Shown one piece after another: positions 1 through 7,996 of a stretch of DNA of 64,000 bases. Position numbers and translations under genes: made by a program. The stretch's first letter is position 1, and each line of letters starts with the position of its first letter. Source of the DNA: Rhizobium cauense. GTDB taxonomy: Bacteria > Pseudomonadota > Alphaproteobacteria > Rhizobiales > Rhizobiaceae. The stretch lies in NCBI RefSeq assembly GCF_019511525.1, contig NZ_JAEUAT010000005.1, positions 124,001-188,000 on the forward strand, in the 5' to 3' direction. The notes beneath the pieces were generated by a model. It made no database searches. It worked only from the letters and a program-made list of their open reading frames with translations, and was not told the DNA's origin.

Positions 1-1
1 G

Positions 2-286
2 CATGTCCATTTTATCTGGATCATGGGCGCGGACAGCCTGAAGACGTTCCATCTGTGGCAGCGGTGGCAGGACATCGTCAACACGTTTCCAATTGCTGTT
101 ATCGACCGCCCGGGCTCCACGCTGTCGTTCCTGTCATCGAAGATGGCGAGGACGTTCGATTTTGCCCGTGTTGATGAGGACGATTCACGGGCGCTGTGGA
201 AACGGCGCGCGCCAGCCTGGACCTTCATTCATGGTCCACGTTCCGGTCTTAGCTCGACCGCGATCCGCCAACGAATGGCATCCTGA
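2..286 (+). CDS. nadD: Nicotinate-nucleotide adenylyltransferase, C-terminal part
   Basis: Partial gene cut by the window edge; the frame is open from base 2 and stops at 284-286. The product adenylates nicotinate mononucleotide in NAD synthesis. The visible tail carries the family motif WIMGADSLKTFHLWQRW and ends with the conserved GLSSTAIRQRM motif (the ISSTxIR element of nucleotidyltransferases). Its usual neighbours rsfS and rlmH appear only from about 3.97 kb; here a small RNA and the mod genes lie between. Identification by motif is firm, although most of the protein is outside the window. Confidence 0.9.
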   Translation, partial: HVHFIWIMGADSLKTFHLWQRWQDIVNTFPIAVIDRPGSTLSFLSSKMARTFDFARVDEDDSRALWKRRAPAWTFIHGPRSGLSSTAIRQRMAS

Positions 287-312
287 AGTAACGCGATTTT
301 TCTGCGGTTTGA

Positions 313-437
313 TAAACGAAAAGCCCGACGGGGGAGGAGATCCGTCGGGCTTCGTAAACTCGATCGACAACTGGGAGGAGGAGTGTTGCCGATCCTATCC
401 AACGGCTTTGGGAGGAGGAGATGCCGTTCGATGAGTG
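313..437 (-). ncRNA. alpha-r14 (NfeR1-like) trans-acting small RNA
   Basis: Read on the minus strand, this stretch folds into three consecutive perfect or near-perfect hairpins, each presenting a CTCCTCC(TCC)C loop complementary to a Shine-Dalgarno sequence. Stem 1 is AACGGC/GCCGTT (about 430-403); stem 2 is GATCGGCAAC/GTTGTCGATC with one G-U pair (about 393-361); stem 3 is AAGCCCGACGG/CCGTCGGGCTT (about 352-320) followed by a T-rich run, giving an intrinsic terminator. This is the architecture I know for the alpha-r14 RNA family of rhizobia, which includes S. meliloti NfeR1. A TATGGT box at 444-449 fits a -10 element, so the 5' end near 437 is an estimate. No protein gene on either strand explains the region. 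Confidence 0.82.
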
Positions 438-686
438 TGTTGTACCATAAACCCCGGATTTTTGAAGCGGGTTCACTGCATTGCAGCAATGCGCCCAAGG
501 CATGGCTTCGGATAGGCGCTGCGTCCAGTTTGCTCAATTCTTTTGCATCTACGACGATTTTTGCCGGAGTCTCAACTCGTTGGGAAGTTTTGCCCTAGAA
601 TTATGGGGGCACTCCTATCGTCTAGGGCGCTCGGCGACCTCAGTTATGCACTTCATGAATGCGTGAGGGCGGCCAGTGAACGGAAT

Positions 687-710
687 GGTTATGCTTGCAT
701 AAATATAGCG
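687..710 (+). promoter_or_regulatory. Candidate Mo-box 1 (ModE site) upstream of modA
   Basis: A 24-base imperfect inverted repeat whose right arm is ATATAGCG and whose left arm is GGTTATGC, matching the Mo-box plan CGTTATAT-N8-ATATNNCG in part. It lies 20 bases before a better second copy. Rhizobiaceae modA promoters are known to carry two Mo-boxes bound by a short ModE. The left arm is weak. Confidence 0.5.
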
Positions 711-729
711 CTAGCCAAGGCGCTGGTAA

Positions 730-753
730 CGTTATATTTCTCCGGATATTTCG
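730..753 (+). promoter_or_regulatory. Candidate Mo-box 2 (ModE site) upstream of modA
   Basis: Interrupted palindrome CGTTATAT - eight bases - ATATTTCG, ending 19 bases before the modA start codon. The left arm is the standard ModE half-site. Its position would allow ModE to block modABC transcription or initiation when molybdenum is sufficient. Assigned from pattern and from the modE gene at the end of this same cluster. Confidence 0.65.
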
Positions 754-772
754 AAGAGCTCGGGGAGAAATC

Positions 773-1555
773 ATGTACAGTCGCCGTCAATGGATCAAAG
801 TCATCGCCGCTGCCGTTTCGGCAGTCTTCCTTGGTGTTGCCGCAACACCCGCAGCAGCTGCGGAGAAGGTTACCGTGTTTGCCGCGGCCAGCCTGAAGAA
901 CGCCCTCGACGCCGCCAACGCCGCTTGGGCGAAGGAGGGTAAGGAGGCTGTCGCCTCATACGCAGCGAGTTCGGCGCTTGCGAAGCAGATCGAAGGTGGT
1001 GCGCCCGCCGACATCTTCATGTCGGCTGATCTTGATTGGATGGAGTACCTTGCCAAGAAAGATCTCATCAAGGCCGACACACGATCTAATCTTTTGGGCA
1101 ACAAGATCGTCCTTGTTGCGGCCAAGGATCATGCCAAGCCGGTCGATATCAAAAAGGGGTTTGACCTTGCTGCTCTGCTCGGTGACGGCAAGCTCGCCAT
1201 GGGCGAAGTGAAGTCTGTGCCAGCTGGCAAGTACGGCAAAGCCGCGCTCGAATCGCTGGGTGTCTGGTCCTCGGTCGAATCCAAGGTAGCGGGTGCGGAA
1301 AGCGTTCGGGCTGCGCTCGCCCTGGTGTCGCGCGGCGAGGCGCCTTATGGCATCGTCTACCAGACCGACGCGTCCGCAGATCCGGGCGTTGCTGTGGTCG
1401 GCACGTTCCCGGCGGAATCGCATCCCCCGATCATCTATCCGGTCGCTATTCTCTCCGAGAGCAAGAACCCGGAGGCTGCTGCCTATCTGGAATTCCTGAA
1501 ATCAGAAAGGGCGGCTCATTTCTTTGCCGAGCAGGGTTTCACCGTTTTGAAATGA
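773..1555 (+). CDS. modA: Molybdate ABC transporter, periplasmic binding protein
   Basis: ModA captures molybdate (and tungstate) in the periplasm for ModBC. The ATG at 773 is preceded by GGGGAGAAA and begins a clear signal peptide (basic YSRRQ, hydrophobic stretch, AAAAEK cleavage region at about residues 25-30). The mature protein opens with VTVFAAASLKNAL, the classic ModA oxyanion-binding start, and has the ADIFMSADLDWM and YGIVYQTDA signatures; 260 residues is the usual family size. An upstream in-frame ATG at 695 would sit inside the regulatory region and before the Mo-boxes, so it is rejected. First gene of modABC. Confidence 0.96.
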   Translation: MYSRRQWIKVIAAAVSAVFLGVAATPAAAAEKVTVFAAASLKNALDAANAAWAKEGKEAVASYAASSALAKQIEGGAPADIFMSADLDWMEYLAKKDLIKADTRSNLLGNKIVLVAAKDHAKPVDIKKGFDLAALLGDGKLAMGEVKSVPAGKYGKAALESLGVWSSVESKVAGAESVRAALALVSRGEAPYGIVYQTDASADPGVAVVGTFPAESHPPIIYPVAILSESKNPEAAAYLEFLKSERAAHFFAEQGFTVLK

Positions 1556-1587
1556 TTGCGGATTTTCGCATGAAGACATAGCGTGAG

Positions 1588-1617
1588 AAGGCCCGTCAGA
1601 TCGGGCCTTCTATTTTT
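1588..1617 (+). terminator. Terminator or attenuator between modA and modB
   Basis: Perfect stem AAGGCCCG (1588-1595) / CGGGCCTT (1602-1609) with a six-base loop, followed by C and TATTTTT. It lies inside the modABC operon, so it probably lets modA mRNA accumulate in excess over modBC, the usual need for a binding protein. Confidence 0.8.
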
Positions 1618-1628
1618 GGAGAAACGGC

Positions 1629-2330
1629 TTGAATGCGTTTGGCTTGAGCAACGATGAGTGGACGGCAATCTTGCTCAGCTTGCGCGTATCAGTGGTCGCG
1701 ATGCTGGCGAGCCTGCCATTCGGCATCGGCGTTGCTCTCTTGCTGGCGCGCGGACGGTTCTGGGGCAAGTCGCTTCTCAACGGCTTTGTTCATTTGCCGT
1801 TGATCCTGCCGCCTGTGGTCACAGGTTTCATCTTGCTGATCCTATTTGGTCGGCGTGGACCGATCGGCAGTTTCCTGGACCAATATTTCGGCATCGTCTT
1901 CTCGTTTCGCTGGACTGGCGCGGCTCTCGCTTGCGCGGTCATGGCCTTCCCCTTGATGGTGCGCAGCATCCGGCTTTCGATCGAAGCGGTCGACAGAAAA
2001 CTGGAGGAGGCGGCAGGGACGCTGGGAGCCAGTCCACTTTGGGTCTTCATGACCATAACATTGCCGCTGACGTTGCCCGGGATCATTGCCGGAATGATCC
2101 TTTCCTTTGCCAAGGCGATGGGGGAGTTCGGGGCAACAATTACGTTCGTCTCCAACATTCCAGGGGAGACACAGACGCTTTCGGCCGCGATCTACTCCTT
2201 TACCCAAGTCCCGGGCGGGGACGCCGGAGCACTACGGCTGACGCTCATCGCCGTCGCCATTTCAATGGTCGCGTTGCTTGCCTCGGAGTTTCTATCGCGT
2301 CTCGCCGGTCGGAGGATCGATCCGGAATGA
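1629..2330 (+). CDS. modB: Molybdate ABC transporter, permease
   Basis: Inner-membrane channel subunit of the molybdate importer, 233 residues with about five to six hydrophobic segments. The binding-protein-dependent permease (EAA) loop is visible as [28 protein letters not shown] around residues 120-150, followed by [24 protein letters not shown], typical of ModB. The start is TTG at 1629, preceded by GGAGAAA, because no ATG or GTG fits. Its stop overlaps the modC ATG (ATGA), indicating translational coupling. Confidence 0.95.
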   Translation: MNAFGLSNDEWTAILLSLRVSVVAMLASLPFGIGVALLLARGRFWGKSLLNGFVHLPLILPPVVTGFILLILFGRRGPIGSFLDQYFGIVFSFRWTGAALACAVMAFPLMVRSIRLSIEAVDRKLEEAAGTLGASPLWVFMTITLPLTLPGIIAGMILSFAKAMGEFGATITFVSNIPGETQTLSAAIYSFTQVPGGDAGALRLTLIAVAISMVALLASEFLSRLAGRRIDPE

Positions 2331-3394
2331 CGCTCGTTGTGAAAGCAAAGCAGCAACTCGGCGCTTTTTCGCTGGATGCTGCCTTTACCTCGGAGCGGGG
2401 AATTACCGCGCTCTTCGGACGTTCCGGTTCCGGCAAGACGTCGATGATCCGCATCATTGCCGGATTGGCGCGGCCAGACAGCGGACAGGTTATTCTGGAC
2501 GGCGAGACAATGACCGACACGGGCCGGCGGATCTTCGTCGCCAAGCATCGCCGGAGATTTGGCTATGTCTTTCAGGAAGCGCGGCTTTTTCCGCACCTCA
2601 ATGTTCGCCACAATCTGTCCTATGGTCGCTGGTTCGCCAAAGCTGGTGGTTCGCCGGAGAGCCTGGACCGCATTGTTGAATTGCTTGGTATCGAAAGCCT
2701 CCTCGAACGCCGACCGGAAAAGCTCTCGGGCGGCGAGAAGCAGCGAGTGGCAATTGGGCGGGCTCTGCTGTCGCTTCCCCGTCTATTATTGATGGACGAA
2801 CCGCTGGCGGCTTTGGATGATGCCCGGAAGGCCGAGGTCATGCCGTATCTCGAGCGGTTGCGTGACGAGATGGATATCCCGATCGTCTATGTCAGTCATT
2901 CGATCACGGAGGTAGCGCGCCTCGCTGACCAGGTCGTGGTCATGCGGGATGGCAAGGTAGAAGCGGTCGGTTCGGCCCCTGACGTGCTCAGCCATCCGCC
3001 TGCCTCATTTGAGCGGCGTGAGGCCGGGGCTCTTCTTGAGGGGAAAGTCGAAACCATTAACGGCCATCATCAAATCGCGACGATTGCCCTGAAGTCGGCG
3101 CAACTTCATGTCCCGGGAACGATGCTTGCCCCCGGCAAGGTGGTCCGAGTCCGCATTCCCTCCCGCGATGTGATGCTTGCTCTGCGTAAGCCCGAAGCGT
3201 TGAGCGCTTTGAACGTTCTGGAAGGAACCGTGAGAAGTCTGACGCCGGCCGACGATGCAACGATCGATGTTCTCGTCGACTGCGGTGGAGACGCAATTCT
3301 TGCCCGGATCACGAGCTTTTCGGGAGAGCGGCTCGGCTTGAGGATCGGGACGCCCGTCTTCGCCATCATCAAGACCGTTGCCCTGGAGCCATGA
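2327..3394 (+). CDS. modC: Molybdate ABC transporter, ATP-binding protein
   Basis: ATPase of the molybdate importer, 355 residues. Walker [10 protein letters not shown] near residue 32, signature [16 protein letters not shown], Walker [14 protein letters not shown] and a C-terminal TOBE/Mop-like domain (from about residue 290, with [11 protein letters not shown]) that binds oxyanion and regulates transport. The start is the ATG overlapping the modB stop. The frame is also open far upstream to 1658, but that part is antigenic noise under modB. Ends directly against the convergent modE gene with no spacer. Confidence 0.96.
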   Translation: MTLVVKAKQQLGAFSLDAAFTSERGITALFGRSGSGKTSMIRIIAGLARPDSGQVILDGETMTDTGRRIFVAKHRRRFGYVFQEARLFPHLNVRHNLSYGRWFAKAGGSPESLDRIVELLGIESLLERRPEKLSGGEKQRVAIGRALLSLPRLLLMDEPLAALDDARKAEVMPYLERLRDEMDIPIVYVSHSITEVARLADQVVVMRDGKVEAVGSAPDVLSHPPASFERREAGALLEGKVETINGHHQIATIALKSAQLHVPGTMLAPGKVVRVRIPSRDVMLALRKPEALSALNVLEGTVRSLTPADDATIDVLVDCGGDAILARITSFSGERLGLRIGTPVFAIIKTVALEP

Positions 3395-3766
3395 TCAGCC
3401 ATGGTCGTTTGGCGATCGGTTCTCCTCCAGCCACGCCAGATCCTCGGCAAGTGCAGACTTCAACACGCGTTCCATCTTTCGGAAGCGGGCAAGCAGTTCA
3501 TCGCCAAATGGCGTTAGGGCAGCGCCCCCTCCCTTCTGACCGCCACGTTGGGACTCGACGACGGGCTCGCGGAACATCCTGTTCATATCACTGACAAGCA
3601 GCCAGGCCCGACGATACGACATGTCCATCGCTCTGCCCGCGGCGGAAATCGAGCCCGTCTCCCGGATCTGCTCCAACAGCTCCATTTTGCCTCGCCCCAG
3701 CCGGTCTTCGTGGGGAAAGCTGATGCGAAGAATTGGAGTGAGTGTATCTGCGGCAGGGCTTTTCAT
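3395..3766 (-). CDS. modE: Short ModE-type molybdenum regulator (DNA-binding domain only)
   Basis: A 123-residue winged-helix protein with the ModE N-terminal plan: ISFPHEDRLGRGKMELLEQIRETGSISAAGRAMDMSYRRAWLLV, then a GGQKGGGAALT wing and a long C-terminal helix. The two molybdate-binding TOBE domains of E. coli ModE are missing, which matches the short ModE form studied in Agrobacterium, where it represses modABC. ATG 3766 is chosen because the alignment starts just after it; the frame stays open to 3889 but those 41 residues are not ModE-like. No strong ribosome site is seen. It is convergent with modC, their stop codons abutting. Confidence 0.87.
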   Translation of the reverse strand: MKSPAADTLTPILRISFPHEDRLGRGKMELLEQIRETGSISAAGRAMDMSYRRAWLLVSDMNRMFREPVVESQRGGQKGGGAALTPFGDELLARFRKMERVLKSALAEDLAWLEENRSPNDHG

Positions 3767-3966
3767 GGACGGGTCTTTTGGAGTCTTGAACGGGAAGCTT
3801 ACTTTACGTGCGGTCACAACGACTGTACACGGCCGGTAGCCTACAGTTTGCCGCCAAGGATAATCTGTCGTGTCAAAACGGTTGTTCACGCTTTGTGATT
3901 GCCCGCGTCTTGAAACGTTAATGGTTTGGTGCCTATCTTAAGCATGATTTGGTCACCAAATCAGTG

Positions 3967-4416
3967 ATGTGCATGCTTTGTCATTCCGAGAAAGGAAAAG
4001 CACTGACAACAGTACACGCCAAGGGAAAAACGCTTGCCGTTGTCCCGAAGAGCCCGGAACGTGGCGCCGATGCTGCCGCCCGCGCCCTACACGCCGTTCT
4101 CACAAGCCTTGAGGACTCTAAGGCCGAAGATATTGTCACCATTGACATTGCTGGAAAATCTGCGCTTGGAGACTTCATGGTTGTCGTCTCAGGGCGCTCG
4201 AGCAGGCATGTTCTGGCGATCTCCGACCACCTGCTGACTGACCTGAAAGATGAGGGTTTCGGAAGTGCCCGCGTCGAAGGTCAAGAAGGCGGCGATTGGA
4301 TCCTGATCGACACCGGCGACATCATCGTGCATGTCTTCCGCCCAGAGATACGCGAGTTCTACAACATCGAAAAGATGTGGGCCGCGCCTGATATGGACGA
4401 GGAGACGGTGCACTGA
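3967..4416 (+). CDS. rsfS: Ribosome silencing factor RsfS (Iojap/YbeB family)
   Basis: RsfS binds large-subunit protein uL14 and blocks joining of the 30S and 50S subunits in stationary phase or starvation. Core motifs KAEDIVTIDIAGKSALGDFMVVVSGRSSRHV and VEGQEGGDWILIDTGDIIVHVFRPEIREFYNIEKMW are unmistakable. Start is uncertain: ATG 3967 has no ribosome site, while CTG 4003 (LTTVHAKGK) is preceded by GAGAAAGGAAAAG and may be the true initiator. It sits before rlmH, the usual order nadD-rsfS-rlmH being interrupted here by the mod genes. Confidence 0.93.
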   Translation: MCMLCHSEKGKALTTVHAKGKTLAVVPKSPERGADAAARALHAVLTSLEDSKAEDIVTIDIAGKSALGDFMVVVSGRSSRHVLAISDHLLTDLKDEGFGSARVEGQEGGDWILIDTGDIIVHVFRPEIREFYNIEKMWAAPDMDEETVH

Positions 4417-4533
4417 CAGGTTGCCTGGACGTCGCGTCCGGCGCCTGATAGACGGCATTTCATTGGGTCGGATTAGCGAACTCGGCCCGCGGTACGAATG
4501 TGCCGCAAAATGCCGAATTTGCGGGAGCGGGCG

Positions 4534-5016
4534 ATGCGTGTTGGTCTTTTTGCAGTGGGGCGGCTGAAGTCCGGCCCCGAGAAGGATCTTGCAGCCCGTT
4601 ATTTTGACCGTTTTGCCAAGGCTGGCCCCGCAGTCGGCCTTGAATTCTCTCGTGTGTCCGAAGTTGCCGAAAGCCGCTCTTCGAATGCCGATACCCGCAA
4701 GCGCGACGAAGCGTTGATGCTGCAAAAGTCGCTCACCGACGGGAGCGTTCTCATCTTGCTGGACGAGCGGGGCAAGGCACTGGACAGTGAAGGATTTGCC
4801 AATCTTCTGGGAAACTACCGTGACCAGGGAAAGCGCGATTTGACGATCGCGATCGGTGGCGCCGATGGCCTCGATCCATCCCTCTATGACCTTGCCGACG
4901 CCACGCTTTGTCTCGGAAAGATGACCTGGCCACATCAGTTGGTTCGTACATTGATCGCTGAACAGCTGTACCGGGCTGTCACCATTCTCTCCGGCCACCC
5001 GTATCATCGAGTTTGA
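4534..5016 (+). CDS. rlmH: 23S rRNA (pseudouridine1915-N3)-methyltransferase
   Basis: SPOUT-fold methyltransferase acting on pseudouridine 1915 in helix 69 of assembled ribosomes. The 160-residue product shows LILLDERGKALDSEGFA, the AdoMet-knot motif IAIGGADGLD and the C-terminal KMTWPHQLVRTLIAEQLYRA plus GHPYHR. ATG 4534 is chosen (MRVGLFAVGRLK, ribosome site GGGAG) over an upstream ATG 4498 that adds 12 non-conserved residues. Likely co-expressed with rsfS. Confidence 0.96.
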   Translation: MRVGLFAVGRLKSGPEKDLAARYFDRFAKAGPAVGLEFSRVSEVAESRSSNADTRKRDEALMLQKSLTDGSVLILLDERGKALDSEGFANLLGNYRDQGKRDLTIAIGGADGLDPSLYDLADATLCLGKMTWPHQLVRTLIAEQLYRAVTILSGHPYHRV

Positions 5017-5134
5017 CCCTCGCCCGCTCACGCAGGAGTGTCCGGCAGCATAGGCCCCAGACCTCAATGGATCTGGAAATGCATGTCAAATCAGCTTAAT
5101 CTCCGCGCGATTTGAAAGGGTCTTCCAGCTCCGT

Positions 5135-6604
5135 ATGCTGACACGTGTGCTCAAGCAAAAGTATGTCATTCTGCCGGCGCTCGCCGCAGGCTTGAGCGTG
5201 TCTGTGGCGTCGCTGGATCGCCCCTTCGCGATCAACGCGTTCGCGCAGGAAGCGCCAGAGGGGAATGCGGCCGCGCCTTCGACGACGTCAACGGTAACAG
5301 AAGCCTCAGCGACAACGAAGCCCACGGTCGCGCCGCCGCCACCGGACCCGGCGGCCGAGCTGGCGCGGAAGCGGGACGAGACACGGGCCGAACTCGAATC
5401 CCTGTCAAAGACCATAGGCCTTTCCTCTGATCGAGTTGTTGAGCTTCAGAAAAGCATTGACGAGCTCGATAAAAGCACCAGCAGCGTTCGTCAGGCGTTG
5501 ATTGATTCAGCGACACGCCGCAAGTCGCTCGAGAAACAGATTCTGGACAGCGAGAGAAAGCTTGCCGACCTTGGTGTCAAGGAAGATGCGGTTCGGCGGT
5601 CTCTGCACGAGCGACGCGGCTTGCTTGCCGAGGTGTTGGGCGCCTTGCAGCGGATGGGGCGAAATCCGCCGCCAGCACTCCTCGTCACTCCTGACGACGC
5701 ATTGGCTTCAGTGCGGAGCGCGATTTTGCTCGGCGCCGTTGTCCCTGGTGTCCGTAAGGAAACCGACAAGCTTGTTGCCGACCTTGCTAATCTTTCCTCT
5801 CTGCAGGCGGCAAGTGCGGCGGAGAAGGCCAGCCTGACCGCGACGATGACGAACAGCCTCGAAGAGGAACGTCGCATGGACCTGCTTCTTGCTGAAAACG
5901 AGAAGCTGAGTCGCAGCAACGCCGCCGAACTGGATGCCGAGAAGAAGCGCTCGGAAGATCTTGCAAGCAAGGCGACGAGCCTGGAGAGCCTCGTCGCTTC
6001 GATGGAAACCGAGATTGCGTCGGTTCGTGAGGCTGCCGCCGCAGCGCGCCAAGCCGAGGAGAACCGTAGGCTCCTGACCGATGAACAGCGGGCCCAGGCC
6101 AAGGCGCTCGCGGAGAGCGGCGTGCCTGATAAAAACCGCATTGCGCCCGCATATCCGTTCGGAGAATTGAAGGCTAAGTTGGAATTGCCTGTGGCTGGCG
6201 ATATCCTCCGTGAGTTCGGCGATGCCGACGGAACTGGCCATGAGGCGATGGGAATGACGCTTGCCACCAATCCGGAAACGGTGGTCACCGCGCCCGCCGA
6301 TGGACTCGTTGTGTATGCGGGAGCATTCCGCAGCTATGGCCAAATGATCATCCTCGATGCCGGCGACGGTTACCATCTCGTTCTCTCCGGAATGGAGACA
6401 ATCAGCGCGCGCCAGGGCAAGTTTGTTTTCGCCGGCGAACCGCTGGCCGTCATGGGCGCAAAAAGAGTGGCGAGCGCGACCGCATTGGCGCTGGAAACCA
6501 ACCGTCCAACGCTTTACATTGAATTTCGAAAAGGTGGAAAACCGGTCGATTCCCGGCCGTGGTGGACCGCTAAAGACACTGGAAAGGCACGCAATGATTC
6601 GTAG
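5135..6604 (+). CDS. EnvC-like murein hydrolase activator with degenerate LytM domain
   Basis: A 489-residue exported protein: signal or anchor segment at residues 8-27, proline-rich linker near 60-72, long coiled coil at about 75-325, and an M23/LytM-like domain at about 345-475. The peptidase metal site is broken: where active enzymes have HxxxD this has H369 followed by EAMGM (no Asp), and HxH is reduced to Y461-I-E. This is the EnvC/NlpD situation, so it probably activates a peptidoglycan amidase at division instead of cutting murein itself. The gene overlaps the ctpA start by 11 bases, indicating a shared transcript. Confidence 0.88.
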   Translation: MLTRVLKQKYVILPALAAGLSVSVASLDRPFAINAFAQEAPEGNAAAPSTTSTVTEASATTKPTVAPPPPDPAAELARKRDETRAELESLSKTIGLSSDRVVELQKSIDELDKSTSSVRQALIDSATRRKSLEKQILDSERKLADLGVKEDAVRRSLHERRGLLAEVLGALQRMGRNPPPALLVTPDDALASVRSAILLGAVVPGVRKETDKLVADLANLSSLQAASAAEKASLTATMTNSLEEERRMDLLLAENEKLSRSNAAELDAEKKRSEDLASKATSLESLVASMETEIASVREAAAAARQAEENRRLLTDEQRAQAKALAESGVPDKNRIAPAYPFGELKAKLELPVAGDILREFGDADGTGHEAMGMTLATNPETVVTAPADGLVVYAGAFRSYGQMIILDAGDGYHLVLSGMETISARQGKFVFAGEPLAVMGAKRVASATALALETNRPTLYIEFRKGGKPVDSRPWWTAKDTGKARNDS

Positions 6605-7916
6605 GGCTTCTCTTGTTCTGGTCGGCGCATTGATGGGTGCGACCGCGATGAGCGTCATCTATTCGGCGGGTGTGCCTGCGGAAGCGGCGGGAGCGTCCAC
6701 TTACAAGGAGCTTTCCGTTTTTGGTGATGTGTTTGAACGTGTGCGTGCTCAGTACGTGACACCGCCGGCCGAAGATAAACTCATTGAAAACGCTATCAAC
6801 GGCATGCTTTCCTCGCTGGATCCGCATTCGAGCTACATGAATGCGAAGGATGCGGCCGATATGCAGACCCAGACCAAGGGCGAGTTTGGCGGCCTCGGTA
6901 TTGAAGTCACGATGGAAGATGAACTCGTCAAGGTCATCACGCCGATCGACGACACGCCTGCAGCAAAGGCCGGCGTTCTTGCGGGCGACTACATTTCCGA
7001 GATCGATGGCCAGTCCGTTCGTGGTCTGAAGCTGGAAGATGCGGTCGAAAAGATGCGCGGTCCGGTCAATACGCCGATCAAGCTGACGCTGATCCGCAAG
7101 GGCGCCGACAAGCCGATCGAACTGACGATCGTCCGCGATGTCGTTGCGGTTCAGGCCGTGAAGTCGCGCGTCGAGGATGATGTCGGTTACCTGCGCGTCA
7201 TCTCCTTTACGGAGAAGACCTATCCTGACCTTGAGAAGGCGATCGAGAAGATCAAGAAGACAGTTCCGGCCGACAAGCTGAAGGGCTATGTTCTCGACCT
7301 GCGCCTGAACCCGGGCGGTCTGCTCGATCAGGCAATTCAGGTTTCGGATGCGCTGCTGCAGCGCGGCGAAGTGGTTTCGACCCGCGGGCGCAATCCGGAT
7401 GAGACGCGTCGATTCAATGCCGGTCCAGGTGATCTGACCGATGGAAAGCCCGTGATCGTGCTGATCAACGGCGGCTCGGCATCTGCGTCGGAAATCGTTG
7501 CCGGCGCGTTGCAGGATCTGCGCCGTGCGACCGTGCTTGGCACCCGCTCCTTCGGTAAGGGGTCGGTTCAGACGATCATCCCGCTCGGCGAAAACGGCGC
7601 ATTGAGACTGACGACGGCACTCTACTACACGCCGTCGGGCCGCTCTATCCAGGGCACCGGCATCACACCTGATATCAAGGTCGAGGAGCCCCTGCCGGAA
7701 GAACTCAAGGGCAAGATGGTCACCGAAGGTGAATCGAGCCTGCGCGGCCATATCAAGGGTCAGAGCGAAACGGACGAGGGCTCCGGCTCGGTCGCCTATG
7801 TTCCTCCGGATCCGAAGGATGACGTCCAGCTCAACTACGCGCTCGACCTGCTGCGTGGCAAGAAGACCGATCCGGCCTTCCCGCCCAATCCGGACAAGGC
7901 CGTTAGCGCCAAGTAA
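6594..7916 (+). CDS. ctpA: Carboxyl-terminal processing protease (S41 family)
   Basis: Periplasmic Ser/Lys protease of 440 residues: signal peptide (1-32), PDZ domain (about 95-180, GGLGIEV...VKVITPIDDTPAAKAGVLAGD), and S41 catalytic domain with the nucleophile in NGGSASASE (292-300) and general-base Lys322 in FGKGSVQT. ATG 6594 follows a GAAAGG ribosome site and lies within the end of the upstream EnvC-like gene, so the two are translationally linked. Family members trim penicillin-binding or lipoproteins and murein hydrolases, which fits the envelope context. Confidence 0.95.
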   Translation: MIRRASLVLVGALMGATAMSVIYSAGVPAEAAGASTYKELSVFGDVFERVRAQYVTPPAEDKLIENAINGMLSSLDPHSSYMNAKDAADMQTQTKGEFGGLGIEVTMEDELVKVITPIDDTPAAKAGVLAGDYISEIDGQSVRGLKLEDAVEKMRGPVNTPIKLTLIRKGADKPIELTIVRDVVAVQAVKSRVEDDVGYLRVISFTEKTYPDLEKAIEKIKKTVPADKLKGYVLDLRLNPGGLLDQAIQVSDALLQRGEVVSTRGRNPDETRRFNAGPGDLTDGKPVIVLINGGSASASEIVAGALQDLRRATVLGTRSFGKGSVQTIIPLGENGALRLTTALYYTPSGRSIQGTGITPDIKVEEPLPEELKGKMVTEGESSLRGHIKGQSETDEGSGSVAYVPPDPKDDVQLNYALDLLRGKKTDPAFPPNPDKAVSAK

Positions 7917-7926
7917 CCGCAATTCG

Positions 7927-7967
7927 AGGCGTCAGGCCGGATCGTGTGTCCGGCCTGACGCCTTTTT
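7927..7967 (+). terminator. Intrinsic terminator after ctpA
   Basis: Fourteen-base stem AGGCGTCAGGCCGG / CCGGCCTGACGCCT with a nine-base loop, followed by TTTTT. It ends the envC-like/ctpA transcript just before the deacetylase gene. Confidence 0.9.
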
Positions 7968-7996
7968 GCTGTCCTGATTCCGAACGGGAAAGACGC

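Noticed and set aside
1658..2326. Long N-terminal extension of the modC frame
   Set aside because: Overlaps modB in another frame with no similarity; the ATGA junction at 2327 is the natural start.
6570..7922. 450-codon minus-strand open frame opposite ctpA
   Set aside because: Antisense shadow; ctpA has full catalytic motifs in the other strand.
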